Assembly (NCBI RefSeq): GCF_013488225.1
Contig: NZ_CP041238.1
Location: forward strand, 521,501 to 585,500
DNA: 64,000 nt
Direction: 5' to 3'
Source: Sinorhizobium mexicanum
GTDB taxonomy: Bacteria > Pseudomonadota > Alphaproteobacteria > Rhizobiales > Rhizobiaceae
The notes under the pieces were generated by a model, which ran no database searches, had not been told where the DNA came from, and saw nothing but the letters and a program-made list of their open reading frames with translations. Positions 1 through 10,229 of this stretch are shown in pieces. Made by a program: the position numbers and the translations under genes. How positions within the stretch are numbered: the stretch's first letter is position 1; every line of letters begins with the position of its first letter.

Positions 1-2
1 CG

Positions 3-824
3 ATCGGTGAGCTCATGGTCATTTTCGAGGAGTCGGGACGCTCGCGCATGCCGGTCTACAACGAGGGCCTGGATGACCCCCGCGGCATGATCCATATCCG
101 CGACCTGCTCGCCTATGTCACAAAACAGGCCCGCAACCGGCGCCGCAACGGCAAGGCACAGCCGACGCCCCTCACCGGCGCGGAAAAGACACCTCGACAG
201 CAAAGGGCGGGCTTTGACCTCTCGCGCGTCGATCTCGGCAAGACGGTCGAAGAGGCCGGCATCGTCCGCCAGGTCCTGTTCGTGCCGCCGTCGATGCTGG
301 CCTCGGATCTCATGCAGCGCATGCAGGCCGCGCGTATCCAGATGGCCCTCGTCATCGATGAATATGGCGGCACCGACGGTCTCGTATCGCTCGAGGACAT
401 CGTTGAGATGGTCGTCGGCGACATCGAGGACGAGCACGACGACGAGGAGGTGATGTTCGCCCGCTCGTCGGACGACGTTTTCGTCGCCGATGCCCGCGTC
501 GAACTCGAGGAGATCGCCGAAGCGATCGGTCCGGATTTCGATGTGCGCGAGCAGCTCGAGGATGTCGACACGCTCGGCGGACTGGTTTTCGCCTCGCTCG
601 GACGCATTCCGGTTCGCGGCGAGGTGGTTCAGGCGATTCCCGGTTTTGAGTTTCAGATCCTTGATGCCGATCCGCGGCGCGTCAAACGGGTGCGCATCAT
701 GCGCAAGCGCCCGCTGGCCCGTCGTCGCGTGGTGAAGACGGAGCGGGAGACGTCGTCTGAAACGCCGCCCGCCGGTCGCGACACCGAGGCCGGTGCCGGA
801 TCACAGCCGGCGTCGGAACAATAG
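3..824 (+). CDS. CBS-domain CorC/TlyC-type protein, 5' truncated
   Basis: The reading frame is open to the left edge, so the N-terminus lies outside the window. The visible part begins inside the first CBS domain (IGELMVIFEES, then MPVYNEGLDDP and MIHIRDLL). A second CBS repeat follows (VPPSMLASDLM, VIDEYGGTDGLVSLEDIVE), then a C-terminal CorC_HlyC (transporter-associated) domain around GDIEDEHDDEE to IPGFEFQILDADPRRV. Family members are called hemolysin-like or CorC (magnesium/cobalt efflux); the hemolysin label is historical. The cytoplasmic C-terminal tail is basic and then rich in Glu, Thr and Ser. lnt follows on the same strand, matching the usual ybeY-corC-lnt order in rhizobia. Confidence 0.85.
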   Translation: MGELMVIFEESGRSRMPVYNEGLDDPRGMIHIRDLLAYVTKQARNRRRNGKAQPTPLTGAEKTPRQQRAGFDLSRVDLGKTVEEAGIVRQVLFVPPSMLASDLMQRMQAARIQMALVIDEYGGTDGLVSLEDIVEMVVGDIEDEHDDEEVMFARSSDDVFVADARVELEEIAEAIGPDFDVREQLEDVDTLGGLVFASLGRIPVRGEVVQAIPGFEFQILDADPRRVKRVRIMRKRPLARRRVVKTERETSSETPPAGRDTEAGAGSQPASEQ

Positions 825-863
825 CCGGTCCATCGGCGCCGCCTTCCCAATTTTAAGAGTTAG

Positions 864-898
864 ATCGTTTCACGGTTTAGGCGAAACCGTGAGACGAT
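864..898. repeat. short palindromic intergenic element
   Basis: A 15-base arm (864-878) pairs with 884-898 around a 5-base loop. It is preceded by the sequence gagttagatc, which also precedes a related hairpin at about 40263-40305. The following bases (aagacgcgcggcgc, about 910-923) resemble the tail of the RIME-like repeats elsewhere in the window. It could act as a weak terminator for the upstream gene, but its recurrence suggests a dispersed repeat. Confidence 0.6.
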
Positions 899-1077
899 GA
901 AAATTCTCATAAGACGCGCGGCGCCATAGGTGTCTCTTCCGATTTCCGGCGCGACGCCGGGCTGTGCAACGTATGGGATCGGGACAAGCAGCCGCTTTTT
1001 TGGAAGACTGCCGCTGAATGATTCGGTCGTTTTCCTGCGCGGGTCGACATGTGATGCCGCGTCTATTTGGAGGCTGT

Positions 1078-2673
1078 ATGGCAGGGCTGGCAGGCAGGAT
1101 TATGCTCCTCTCCGGGGCGTCGCGGGTATTTATCGCCTTCCTCGCGGGGCTCTTGACGGTTCTCGCCCAACCGCCGTTCGGCATCTTTGCGGCAGCCTTC
1201 GTCTCGTGTCCCGTCCTTGTCTGGCTGATCGATGGCGCACCGGGCGATCCTGAAAAAGGCCGGCTCGCAAGGCTTTGGCCGGCCTTGTCGGTCGGCTGGA
1301 GCTTCGGTTTCGGCTATTTCCTTGGCGGCCTCTGGTGGCTTGGCAATGCCTTGCTGATCGAGGCGGATCTTTTTGCCTGGGCGCTGCCGCTAGCCGTTGT
1401 CGGCCTGCCTGCCTTTCTCGCGCTCTTTTACGCCCTCGCAGTCGCGCTGGCGCGCTGTCTCTGGTCCGATGGCCTGGGCAGGATCGCCGCCCTTGCATTC
1501 GGGTTCGGCATCGCGGAGTGGCTCCGCGGGTTTTTGTTCACGGGCTTTCCCTGGAATGCCATCGGCTATGCCTTGATGCCGATGCCCCTGATGATGCAGT
1601 CGGCGAGCGTCTTGAACCTTGCGACGATCAACATGCTCGCGGTCTTCGTGTTTGCGGCACCCGCGCTCATCGCCACCGGGAAGGGCGCGCGTACGGGCCT
1701 CGCGATCGCCGTCGTGCTCTTTGGCGCGCATCTGGCCTTCGGCTTCTATCGCCTTGCTCAGCCGGCGCCCCAACCGTTGTCGCCCCCGTTGACCGTGCGC
1801 CTGGTTCAGCCGGTGGTCGACCAGGCGAAAAAGCTCGATGACCGCGAACGCTCATCGGTCTTCGAGGAACATCTCGCTCTGACGACCGCGCCGGTGGAGA
1901 ACGGTGGCAAACGGCCGGACATCATTGTTTGGCCGGAAACGTCGATCCCGTTCATACTCACCGACAACCCGGACGCGCTGGCCCGCATCGCAGAGGTGTT
2001 GGACGACGGGCAGGTCCTCGTTGCCGGTGCCGTGCGCGTCGAGGATGCGGGAACCGGCCTGCCGCGGCGCTTTTACAACTCGATCTATGTTATCGACGAT
2101 CGCGGCCAGATCGTCGGGGCCGCGGACAAGGTTCACCTTGTCCCCTTCGGCGAATATCTGCCGTTCGAGGATGTTCTTGCCTCCTGGGGGCTGAGCGCTG
2201 TCGCCGCCTCGATGCCTGGCGGCTTTTCGCCTGCCCAAAGCCGCGCGCTTCTCACTCTGCCGGGCGGCAGGACGGCTTACCCGCTTATCTGCTACGAAGC
2301 GATCTTCCCCGACGAGATCGATGATAACGCGCCTCTTGCCGATTTCCTGCTGAACATCACCAACGACGCCTGGTTCGGCGACACGCCGGGTCCGCGCCAG
2401 CATTTTCACCAGGCGCAGTTGCGCGCAGTCGAGACCGGACGGCCAATGATCCGGGCAGCCAATAATGGTATATCAGCAATTGTTGATGCACGTGGCGTTT
2501 TAGTGGTAGGATTGGGATACAATTACAAGGGGGTTACAGACACAATTCTGCCGGGAAAAATGCTTAGCGTAACCGATACCGCCACGCGCGGCCGAATCTT
2601 CTGGTCGATAGCCGGAATAATCTTTTTAGTTGCAGTATTTTCGCGCGTTGGTTTTAATATTAGGAAGAATTGA
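1078..2673 (+). CDS. lnt: apolipoprotein N-acyltransferase
   Basis: Inner-membrane enzyme that adds the third acyl chain to the N-terminal cysteine of lipoproteins, the last step of lipoprotein maturation. The N-terminal part has several membrane helices, followed by a periplasmic CN-hydrolase domain with the triad E287 (VWPETSIPF), K351 (ADKVHLVPFGEYLPF) and C405 (LICYEAIFPDE), spaced as in the family. About 531 residues, normal length. The start at 1078 is chosen because GGAGG lies at 1069-1073; an in-frame ATG at 1018 has no comparable ribosome binding site. It sits directly downstream of the CorC-like gene, as in other rhizobia. Confidence 0.95.
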   Translation: MAGLAGRIMLLSGASRVFIAFLAGLLTVLAQPPFGIFAAAFVSCPVLVWLIDGAPGDPEKGRLARLWPALSVGWSFGFGYFLGGLWWLGNALLIEADLFAWALPLAVVGLPAFLALFYALAVALARCLWSDGLGRIAALAFGFGIAEWLRGFLFTGFPWNAIGYALMPMPLMMQSASVLNLATINMLAVFVFAAPALIATGKGARTGLAIAVVLFGAHLAFGFYRLAQPAPQPLSPPLTVRLVQPVVDQAKKLDDRERSSVFEEHLALTTAPVENGGKRPDIIVWPETSIPFILTDNPDALARIAEVLDDGQVLVAGAVRVEDAGTGLPRRFYNSIYVIDDRGQIVGAADKVHLVPFGEYLPFEDVLASWGLSAVAASMPGGFSPAQSRALLTLPGGRTAYPLICYEAIFPDEIDDNAPLADFLLNITNDAWFGDTPGPRQHFHQAQLRAVETGRPMIRAANNGISAIVDARGVLVVGLGYNYKGVTDTILPGKMLSVTDTATRGRIFWSIAGIIFLVAVFSRVGFNIRKN

Positions 2674-2819
2674 CCTAAAACCCCTAAAATTGCATAGTGA
2701 CCGAATCCATCAACCTTCACCTGAGGGTGGAGCCCTTGTTTGTCGGTAAGGTTGCGACATAGCGCTCTACTCGATGCCAGGTTGCGGGTAACCGAAACAG
2801 CGTGTTTAGGAACGCGGAC

Positions 2820-3239
2820 ATGATTGAAAACAAGAAAAAGCCGAACCCGATTGACATCCATGTCGGGAGCCGGATTCGCCTCCGCCGGACGATGCTGGGC
2901 ATGAGCCAGGAAAAGCTCGGTGAGGCCCTGGGGATCACCTTCCAGCAGATCCAGAAATACGAGAAGGGAACGAACCGCGTCGGCGCCAGCCGGTTGCAGA
3001 ACATTTCTGCAATTCTCAACGTCCCGGTGTCGTTCTTCTTCGAGGATGCTCCGGGGGAAGGTCCTGGCGGCGCATCCGGTATGGCCGAAGCCTCGAGCTC
3101 CAACTATGTGGTTGATTTCCTGTCGTCCTCCGAAGGGCTTCAGCTCAACCGTGCCTTCGTCAAGATTTCCGACCCGAAGGTACGCCGGAAACTGGTGGAT
3201 CTGGTAAAGGCATTGGCCGCCGAGGCGGAAAGCGAATAA
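2820..3239 (+). CDS. XRE-family HTH transcriptional regulator
   Basis: A 139-residue DNA-binding protein. The XRE/Cro HTH domain spans roughly residues 10-70 (GSRIRLRRTMLGMSQEKLG, GITFQQIQKYEKGTNRVGAS), followed by NVPVSFFFEDAPG and an acidic, leucine-containing tail. This is the widespread rhizobial family that includes regulators encoded just upstream of metK. The start at 2820 follows AGGA at about 2808; an earlier in-frame ATG at 2802 is less well placed. A strong terminator directly follows the stop codon. Its targets cannot be read from the sequence; control of metK is possible but unproven. Confidence 0.88.
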   Translation: MIENKKKPNPIDIHVGSRIRLRRTMLGMSQEKLGEALGITFQQIQKYEKGTNRVGASRLQNISAILNVPVSFFFEDAPGEGPGGASGMAEASSSNYVVDFLSSSEGLQLNRAFVKISDPKVRRKLVDLVKALAAEAESE

Positions 3240-3263
3240 GGGCGGTCCACCGACCACAAAAAC

Positions 3264-3289
3264 AAAGCGGCCTGAGTGCCGCTTTTTTT
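3264..3289 (+). terminator. rho-independent terminator after XRE gene
   Basis: An AAAGCGGC arm (3264-3271), a short loop, and a GCCGC arm (3278-3282) run into seven T residues. This is a textbook intrinsic terminator 25 bases after the XRE stop codon. It separates the lnt-XRE unit from metK. Confidence 0.88.
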
Positions 3290-3386
3290 GCGCGCCTCCC
3301 CGGAGCGCCGCGCGTCTTGCCAGGCGCGCTAAGGGCGCTGCCGCGCCTTGCATCGCCGCAGGAGGAATCCAGCTAGCAATATCGAT

Positions 3387-3402
3387 ATAAAGATATATTT
3401 AT
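3387..3402. promoter_or_regulatory. AT-rich palindrome upstream of metK, candidate operator
   Basis: ATAAA-GATATA-TTTAT is a near-perfect 16-base palindrome in an otherwise GC-rich region, 78 bases before the metK start. Methionine-cycle genes in proteobacteria are controlled by the ArsR-type SAH sensor SahR at AT-rich palindromes, so a SahR-like site is a reasonable guess. The exact motif could not be checked here. Confidence 0.4.
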
Positions 3403-3479
3403 GTCGTTGTTCGCTTGTTTTTCGGTGGCAAAACCACTAACACGTTCGCACCGCTTCTTTCATTGAGGGGACTTCCCGC

Positions 3480-4763
<1,284 letters not shown>

Positions 4764-4833
4764 CGCCGCTGTAGCACGTTGAATTGCTGCCTGTTTTATC
4801 CTTAACTCGGCTACGATTTAAGGAAACATGCAG
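4764..4833. repeat. RIME-like palindromic repeat, half copy
   Basis: Begins immediately after the metK stop codon and matches the right half of the repeat seen in full at 40100-40203: tgtagcac, ttgaattgctgc, then a palindrome around ggctacgatttaagg ending in catgcag. Only the second palindrome is complete. Confidence 0.75.
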
Positions 4834-4912
4834 CAGCGCAGCCACGAGCGTTGAAAAATATTGCAATGGCCCGGTGCGCTGCTATTCAGGCGCACCACAT
4901 TGCGGGATCAAG

Positions 4913-4950
4913 AGCGGATGCTCCCGGTGGAGCGTCCGCTTTGTTGTTTG
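4913..4950 (+). terminator. hairpin before trmB, probable terminator
   Basis: AGCGGA..CTCC (4913-4924) pairs with GGAG..TCCGCT (4930-4940), followed by the T-rich stretch ttgttgtttg. It lies just upstream of the trmB ribosome binding site, so it could terminate metK transcription or attenuate trmB. Confidence 0.6.
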
Positions 4951-4963
4951 AAGGAAGATCGTG

Positions 4964-5662
4964 ATGACTGAACCGCGCCGCGCCAGAGCCACGGAGGCCT
5001 TCTTTGGCCGCCGCAAGGGCAAGCCCTTGCGCGAACGCCAGGCTGCCCATCTCGAGCATTTGCTGCCCGCGCTCCGGCTCGATCTTGCCGAGCCGGCGCC
5101 GGCCGACCTGACGACGCTTTTCCCGCAGCCGGTGAGCCGCATTCGCCTGGAAATCGGGTTCGGTGGCGGGGAGCATCTGGTTCATCGCGCCGCGGGGGAT
5201 CCGGCAACCGGCTTCGTCGGCGTCGAGCCCTTCGTCAACTCGATGGCGAAGTTGCTCGGACAGATCGAGGCGCGAAAGCTCGCCAATGTCCGGCTCTATG
5301 ACGACGACGCGACGCAGGTGCTGGACTGGCTGCCGGAGGCGTCCGTCGACCAGATCGATCTGCTCTATCCCGATCCCTGGCCGAAGCGGAAACACTGGAA
5401 GCGGCGTTTCGTTTCCAGGGTCAACCTGGATCGGTTTGCGCGCATCCTGAAGCCCGGTGGGCTCTTCTGCTTCGCCTCGGATATCGACACCTATGTCAAT
5501 TGGACGCTGCTTCACTGCCGCGACCACGCGGCCTTCGAATGGACCGCGGAGAAATCAGCCGACTGGCTTACCCCATTCGCAGGGTGGCCGAGCACGCGCT
5601 ACGAAGCCAAGGCGCGCCGGGAAGGGCGGAGCTCCGCCTACCTCACCTTTCGCCGTGCTTGA
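4964..5662 (+). CDS. trmB: tRNA (guanine-N7)-methyltransferase
   Basis: Methylates G46 of tRNA using SAM. The SAM-binding motif [10 protein letters not shown] lies at about residues 62-71, and the family signature [15 protein letters not shown] follows at about 127-141. At 232 residues it is of normal length. AAGGAAG at 4951-4957 supports ATG 4964, with GTG 4961 as the alternative. The gene is a metK neighbour in many rhizobia, placing SAM production beside a SAM-using tRNA enzyme. Confidence 0.94.
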   Translation: MTEPRRARATEAFFGRRKGKPLRERQAAHLEHLLPALRLDLAEPAPADLTTLFPQPVSRIRLEIGFGGGEHLVHRAAGDPATGFVGVEPFVNSMAKLLGQIEARKLANVRLYDDDATQVLDWLPEASVDQIDLLYPDPWPKRKHWKRRFVSRVNLDRFARILKPGGLFCFASDIDTYVNWTLLHCRDHAAFEWTAEKSADWLTPFAGWPSTRYEAKARREGRSSAYLTFRRA

Positions 5663-5792
5663 GATAGCTGCGGCCCCAACGCCGTGAGCGGACGCCAAAA
5701 GTGGCATTGCCCTGCCGGGCGTTGAGGAAATAACCGTAGGCGCTGCCGTTCGGCGGCGATGTCATGATGCGGGCGCAGCGAGGCGCCCGCAT
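5643..5792 (-). CDS. small basic ORF downstream of DUF1150, 49 aa, hypothetical
   Basis: An open frame of 49 codons starts 13 bases after the DUF1150 stop and overlaps the end of trmB by 20 bases on the opposite strand. GGCAAGGG lies just upstream of the start at 5792; a second ATG is at 5765. The product contains [17 protein letters not shown] and ends in [13 protein letters not shown]. Codon third positions are mostly G or C, as in its neighbours. No family is recognised. It could be a third gene of the hsp20 operon or a chance frame. Confidence 0.35.
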   Translation of the reverse strand: MRAPRCARIMTSPPNGSAYGYFLNARQGNATFGVRSRRWGRSYLKHGER

Positions 5793-5805
5793 GCGTCCCT
5801 TGCCT

Positions 5806-6063
5806 TCAATGAAGGCTGACGGTGCGAAGATCGTCCTCGGCCGCCTTGAAGAAGGTGCTGGACCGATTGTCGGTCAAGAGGATCGGCGTGCCGTCGGCGC
5901 CGAACAGGGCCCACAGGTCGATTCCGGGGCCCATTTCAGGCGCTTCCGGGAAACAACGGGAGACCTCCTCCGAACGCATCTTGCGGATATAGCCGACTTC
6001 GCCCTCGCCGAGATGCGCGAGGTCGTTCTTCGACAGCGATGTGTTGATGGCTTTCAGTCCCAT
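5806..6063 (-). CDS. DUF1150 family protein
   Basis: An 85-residue protein (GLKAINTSLSKNDLAHLGEGEVGYIRKM, ending in FFKAAEDDLRTVSLH) matching the DUF1150 family, which in rhizobia is typically encoded directly after small heat-shock protein genes. A GGAGTG site precedes ATG 6063. It lies 47 bases downstream of hsp20 on the same strand and probably shares its heat-inducible transcript. Molecular function unknown. Confidence 0.85.
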   Translation of the reverse strand: MGLKAINTSLSKNDLAHLGEGEVGYIRKMRSEEVSRCFPEAPEMGPGIDLWALFGADGTPILLTDNRSSTFFKAAEDDLRTVSLH

Positions 6064-6110
6064 GGTGACACTCCGTGGTCGCCGGACAGGGGTGAATCCC
6101 GCCGGTTATC

Positions 6111-6542
6111 CTACTCTGGGACGGAAATGTTAATTTTCTTTACCATGCGGACCGGTTCGGGCCGCACGAGGTCGACGGAAAGGAGACCGTTGCGCAGCTC
6201 GGCACCGAGAACCTTCATGCCGTCGGCGAGAACAAAGGTGCGCTGGAACTGCCGGGCGGCAATGCCGCGGTGCAGGTACTCCCGCTCGCCCATATCGACC
6301 TGGCGGCCACGAATGACCAACTGGTTTTCTTCGGTCGTGACGTCCAGGTCCTCCTCGGAGAAGCCGGCGACCGCGAGTGTTATCCGCAGCCGCTCCGGCG
6401 CGTCCGAAGATGCGTCGCCGCGAATGCGCTCGATATTGTAGGGTGGATATCCGTCATTGCCCTTGGCGATGCGCTCAAGGGTCTTTTCCATCGTGTCAAA
6501 GCCCAGCAGAAGCGGGCTGGTAAAGGGCGTGATCCTGCTCAT
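6111..6542 (-). CDS. Hsp20/IbpA-type small heat-shock protein
   Basis: A 143-residue alpha-crystallin family chaperone that holds unfolding proteins. It contains the N-terminal FDTMEKTLERI and YPPYNIER segments, the alpha-crystallin core from about residue 45 (LRITLAVAGFSEEDLDV, QLVIRGRQ) and GLLSVDLVRPEP near the end. AAGGA lies upstream of ATG 6542. A sigma-32-like promoter lies upstream. DUF1150 follows as the second gene. Confidence 0.93.
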   Translation of the reverse strand: MSRITPFTSPLLLGFDTMEKTLERIAKGNDGYPPYNIERIRGDASSDAPERLRITLAVAGFSEEDLDVTTEENQLVIRGRQVDMGEREYLHRGIAARQFQRTFVLADGMKVLGAELRNGLLSVDLVRPEPVRMVKKINISVPE

Positions 6543-6607
6543 GTCCCAAGTCCTTGCAGCTCAAGCGACCATGTCTTGCGGACCTGCCAAGCAGCATCCA
6601 CGCCGCA

Positions 6608-6636
6608 ATATGGTAGCTGTGAGCAACGAGTGCAAG
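6608..6636 (-). promoter_or_regulatory. sigma-32 (RpoH)-like promoter for hsp20
   Basis: On the minus strand, CTTGCA (6636-6631) is separated by 17 bases from CCATAT (6613-6608). This matches the rhizobial RpoH1 pattern CTTGAA-N17-CCANAT closely. A start near 6601 would give a leader of about 60 bases before hsp20. Confidence 0.6.
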
Positions 6637-6814
6637 CCGCTTGCCTCGGCGGCGCACGCAAATCATAGTTCGCTGCGATAAAATCGGAGCAGGGTGAGGA
6701 AAGAGGGAACCGCGAAGCGGTTTCCAGCCGAATGCTGCGTCAATATCTCAGGATCGGTCACGGTCGTGTTCGGATCGAGAGCCGCGACCCTGGTGACCAA
6801 GGAGGATCGAGAAA

Positions 6815-7759
6815 GTGTCAAACGCGAGAAAGATAATCATCGACACCGATCCCGGGCAGGACGACGCAGCCGCCATCATGCTTGCCTTCGGTAGTCCGGA
6901 GGAGATCGACCTTTTGGGCATCACCACCGTCGCCGGCAACGTCCCGCTTTCGCTGACAGCCCGCAACGCCCGCATCATTTGCGAGCTTTGCAACAGGACG
7001 GATGTGAAGGTCTTCGCGGGGGCGGAGCGGCCGGTCGCGCGCCCGCTGGTCACGGCCGAGCATGTCCATGGCAAGACGGGACTCGACGGGCCGGCACTGG
7101 CGGAGCCGACGATGCCGCTGCAGGAGCAGGGCGCCGTCGATTTCATCATCGAGACGCTGCTCGCCGAAAAAGAGGGGACTGTTACGCTCTGCACGCTCGG
7201 CCCCCTGACCAATATCGCGCTTGCCCTGACGAAGGCGCCGGAAATCGCACCGCGGGTACGCGAGCTCGTGATGATGGGCGGCGGGTTCTTCGAGGGCGGC
7301 AACATCACACCGGCGGCGGAATTCAATGTTTACGTCGATCCGGAAGCCGCCGAAATCGTTTTCCGCTCCGGCATCCCGATCGTGATGATGCCGCTCGACG
7401 TGACGCATCGCGTCCTGACCCACAAGGCCCGCGTCCAGAAGATCCGCGAGATCGGCAGCCCCGCGGCAATAGCCATGGCCGAAATGCTGGAGTTCTTCGA
7501 GCGCTTCGACATCGAAAAATACGGCACGGACGGCGGGCCGCTGCATGACCCGACGGTGATCGCCTACCTGCTGCGGCCGGAACTGTTCACCGGGCGCGAC
7601 TGCAACGTCGAGATCGAGACGACGTCCGCCTTGACGGCGGGCATGACCGTCGTCGACTGGTGGCAGGTGACCGGCCGCAAGCACAATGCCAAGGTTATGC
7701 GCCACATCGACGACGAGGGCTTCTTCGATCTCCTGACGGAGCGTCTGGCGCGCATCTGA
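6815..7759 (+). CDS. inosine-uridine preferring nucleoside hydrolase
   Basis: Cleaves the N-glycosidic bond of ribonucleosides in salvage. The signature DTDPGQDDA gives the calcium-binding aspartates (D10, D12, D16, D17). VKVFAGAERPV, HGKTGLDGP, TLCTLGPLTNIALAL and MMGGGFFEGGNITP are also family motifs. At 314 residues it is of normal length. The start is GTG 6815 with GGAGG at 6801-6805. A shared hairpin separates it from the convergent chemoreceptor gene. Confidence 0.92.
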   Translation: MSNARKIIIDTDPGQDDAAAIMLAFGSPEEIDLLGITTVAGNVPLSLTARNARIICELCNRTDVKVFAGAERPVARPLVTAEHVHGKTGLDGPALAEPTMPLQEQGAVDFIIETLLAEKEGTVTLCTLGPLTNIALALTKAPEIAPRVRELVMMGGGFFEGGNITPAAEFNVYVDPEAAEIVFRSGIPIVMMPLDVTHRVLTHKARVQKIREIGSPAAIAMAEMLEFFERFDIEKYGTDGGPLHDPTVIAYLLRPELFTGRDCNVEIETTSALTAGMTVVDWWQVTGRKHNAKVMRHIDDEGFFDLLTERLARI

Positions 7760-7796
7760 CCGGCGCCGTCACGAACAGCTAAATCCTTGAAATGAA

Positions 7797-7820
7797 GACG
7801 GCGCCTCTTGGGGCGCCGTC
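7797..7820. terminator. bidirectional terminator hairpin
   Basis: GACGGCGCC (7797-7805) pairs with GGCGCCGTC (7812-7820) between two convergent genes. It lies 37 bases after the nucleoside hydrolase stop and 25 bases after the chemoreceptor stop. There is no strong T run on either side. Confidence 0.65.
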
Positions 7821-7844
7821 TCGCTGTTCGTTTCTATCGCAGGC

Positions 7845-10229
7845 TCAGAACTCTTCCCAATTGTCCTGAGCGAGCGCATTGGCACCGGATGTCTGGCCAA
7901 GTACGCGCTGCGTCGATGCCGAATAGCCGCCGCTGCGTGCCGTTGCCGGGCGGCTGTCCTTGGCGGCAGGCGGAGCAGAGGCGGGACGTTCCGCCGCGCG
8001 CATCCGCTCGGCTGCACCGCGCAGCATCTCGGACGACGACTGGGCCGGCGTCTGCTGCGCGACACGGAAACGGGAAACCAGCGTGCTCAATGCGCCGGCT
8101 TCGTCATTCAGCGCCATGCTGGCGGCCGTCGTTTCTTCGACCATCGCCGCGTTCTGCTGCGTCACCTGATCCATCTGGTTGACAGCGGAGTTGATCTCCT
8201 TGAGGCCGACCGCCTGTTCCGACGCGGAACTTGAGATCTGGCGGATCAGGCTGTTGATCTGGACCACCTGCTCGGCGATCTTCTCGAGTGCGCTACCCGC
8301 CTTGCCGACGAGATCCACGCCCTCCCGGACCTGGCCCGCGGAGGTGTTGATCAGCGTCTTGATCTCTTTCGCAGCGTTTGCCGAGCGCTGTGCAAGCTCG
8401 CGTACCTCCTGCGCGACGACGGCGAAGCCCTTGCCGGCGTCTCCGGCGCGTGCCGCCTCGACGCCCGCGTTGAGCGCCAGCAGGTTCGTCTGGAAGGCGA
8501 TCTCATCGATGACGCCGATGATCCGGCTGACCTCGTGGGAGGATTGCTCGATACCCTGCATGGCCGCGATGGCCTTCTGCACGACCTCGCCGGATTGCTC
8601 GGCGTCGCTGCTCGCCACCTCGACCGATTTCGCCGCAACCTTGGCATTCTCGGCGCTGGCGTTCACCTGCGAGGTAAGCTGGTCGAGGGCGGCCGCTGTT
8701 TCCTCGAGGCTCGCTGCCTGCTGTTCCGTCCGGTGCGAGAGGTCGTTCGCGGCATTGCTGATCTCGGAGGTGCCACTGCCGATGTTGACGACCGAGTGAT
8801 TGACGGTCCGGATGGTCTCTTCGAGGCTCTCCATCGTCGCGTTGAAATCACGCTTCAGTTGCGCGTATTCGCCCGGGAATTCGTCGGTGATGCGGAAGGC
8901 GAGGTCACCGGCCGACAAATGCGACAGGCCCTTGCCGAGGCGGGCGACGATATCGCGCTGCAGGGCATTGCTTTCGGCGCGCTCTGTTTCCGATTGGTTG
9001 CGCTGCATCTCTGCCTGTTCACGCTGGTGGCGGGCTTCTCCCTCGAGGCGCTTGGTGTCGGCGAGCTGATGGCGGAAACCTTCCAGCGCCTTGGCAACGG
9101 AGCCGGTTTCGTCCGAGCGATCCTGGCCGGCGATCGGCTTGGTATAGTCGCCGTCGCTAAGCGTCTGAACGTCGCTGACAAGCCCGGCAAGCGGTTTCTG
9201 CACGAAGCGGCGAACTGCGAAGTAAAGGCCGGCGAGCACGGCAGCGAGGACCACAAGACCGCCGACGATCATCATATAGGTCTGATCGCGGACCGGCGCA
9301 TTGATTACCGCACGCGGCACGTCCACGAGCACGACCCAGTTGGCGTTGACGTTCGGCAGCTTGAAGGGATAGACGACGCGATCGAAGGGCTCGTTTCCGT
9401 CGTAGGTTAGATTCTTGATCGTGCCGGACGTCGCCGACGACAGGGCGTTCTTGACGATGTCGGCGCCTTCGCCGTCATAATCTTTCATCAACAGATCCGG
9501 GATCGGCGCCACGAGCCACTTGCCGCTCTGCGACAGCAGGTAGACCCGGCCCGAGCCGAAAGGCCTGACCTTTGCGAGGTCGTCGGCGAGCGAGGCGAGC
9601 GAAATGTCGACGCCGGAGACGCCGATCAGCTTGCCGTCGGACATCACCGGATAGGCGATCGAGCTCATCGTGGTGGGGACGTCGGTGCCTTCGGCAAGGT
9701 ACGGCTGGGTGATCGCCCCCTTGCCGCTCTTGGCCGCGAGGGCGTACCATTCAGCTGCATAGTCGGCCTTGAAGGTCGAGAGCTGCGCTTCGCCGTTGCG
9801 GTTCTTCGACCAGTAGGGCGTGAATGCGCCGTCTGCGTTACCGCCAAGCTCCGTATTGTTGACGACATCCTTCCCATCGAAGGCCTTCGGTTCCTCGGCG
9901 AACCAGCTTCCGAAGGCGAACTTGTGCTGCTCCAGGTTAGCCTTCAAGAGATTGACGGCGCCGGTGCGATCGATGGACTGCCCGGCGTGGCCCCGACCGA
10001 GAACGCCCGACATGGTGCGCGCGGCTGCCGCGAGTTCACCGACGCTGCCCGCGATCTCGGAAGCGATGGCGTGTGCTTCGCTGTCAGCGTCGTCGAGGAC
10101 AAGCGTCTCGACGCGATTCTGTGTCTGGGAGATGAGAACGAAATTCGAGGCGAGCAGCACGAGTGCGATCGTACCGCCTGTCACAGCGATCAGCTTGGTC
10201 GCCAATGATTTGGCTTGGAACTTGAACAT
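7845..10229 (-). CDS. mcpX: methyl-accepting chemotaxis protein, McpX-like
   Basis: A 794-residue transmembrane chemoreceptor. It has an N-terminal membrane helix (about 11-32), a large periplasmic dCache-type region (about 33-315, with WFAEEPKAFDGKDVVNNTE and SSIAYPVMSDGKLIGVSGVD), a second helix around 318-340, HAMP segments, and the signalling domain with the conserved hairpin tip [21 protein letters not shown]. The protein ends in NWEEF, a CheR/CheB docking pentapeptide. Start 10229 follows GAGGATTT; an upstream in-frame start at 10283 lacks support. The name rests on synteny with Sinorhizobium McpX (metK, trmB, hsp20, nucleoside hydrolase, mcp, rbsK), which senses quaternary ammonium compounds; the ligand is therefore inferred. 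Confidence 0.88.
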   Translation of the reverse strand: MFKFQAKSLATKLIAVTGGTIALVLLASNFVLISQTQNRVETLVLDDADSEAHAIASEIAGSVGELAAAARTMSGVLGRGHAGQSIDRTGAVNLLKANLEQHKFAFGSWFAEEPKAFDGKDVVNNTELGGNADGAFTPYWSKNRNGEAQLSTFKADYAAEWYALAAKSGKGAITQPYLAEGTDVPTTMSSIAYPVMSDGKLIGVSGVDISLASLADDLAKVRPFGSGRVYLLSQSGKWLVAPIPDLLMKDYDGEGADIVKNALSSATSGTIKNLTYDGNEPFDRVVYPFKLPNVNANWVVLVDVPRAVINAPVRDQTYMMIVGGLVVLAAVLAGLYFAVRRFVQKPLAGLVSDVQTLSDGDYTKPIAGQDRSDETGSVAKALEGFRHQLADTKRLEGEARHQREQAEMQRNQSETERAESNALQRDIVARLGKGLSHLSAGDLAFRITDEFPGEYAQLKRDFNATMESLEETIRTVNHSVVNIGSGTSEISNAANDLSHRTEQQAASLEETAAALDQLTSQVNASAENAKVAAKSVEVASSDAEQSGEVVQKAIAAMQGIEQSSHEVSRIIGVIDEIAFQTNLLALNAGVEAARAGDAGKGFAVVAQEVRELAQRSANAAKEIKTLINTSAGQVREGVDLVGKAGSALEKIAEQVVQINSLIRQISSSASEQAVGLKEINSAVNQMDQVTQQNAAMVEETTAASMALNDEAGALSTLVSRFRVAQQTPAQSSSEMLRGAAERMRAAERPASAPPAAKDSRPATARSGGYSASTQRVLGQTSGANALAQDNWEEF

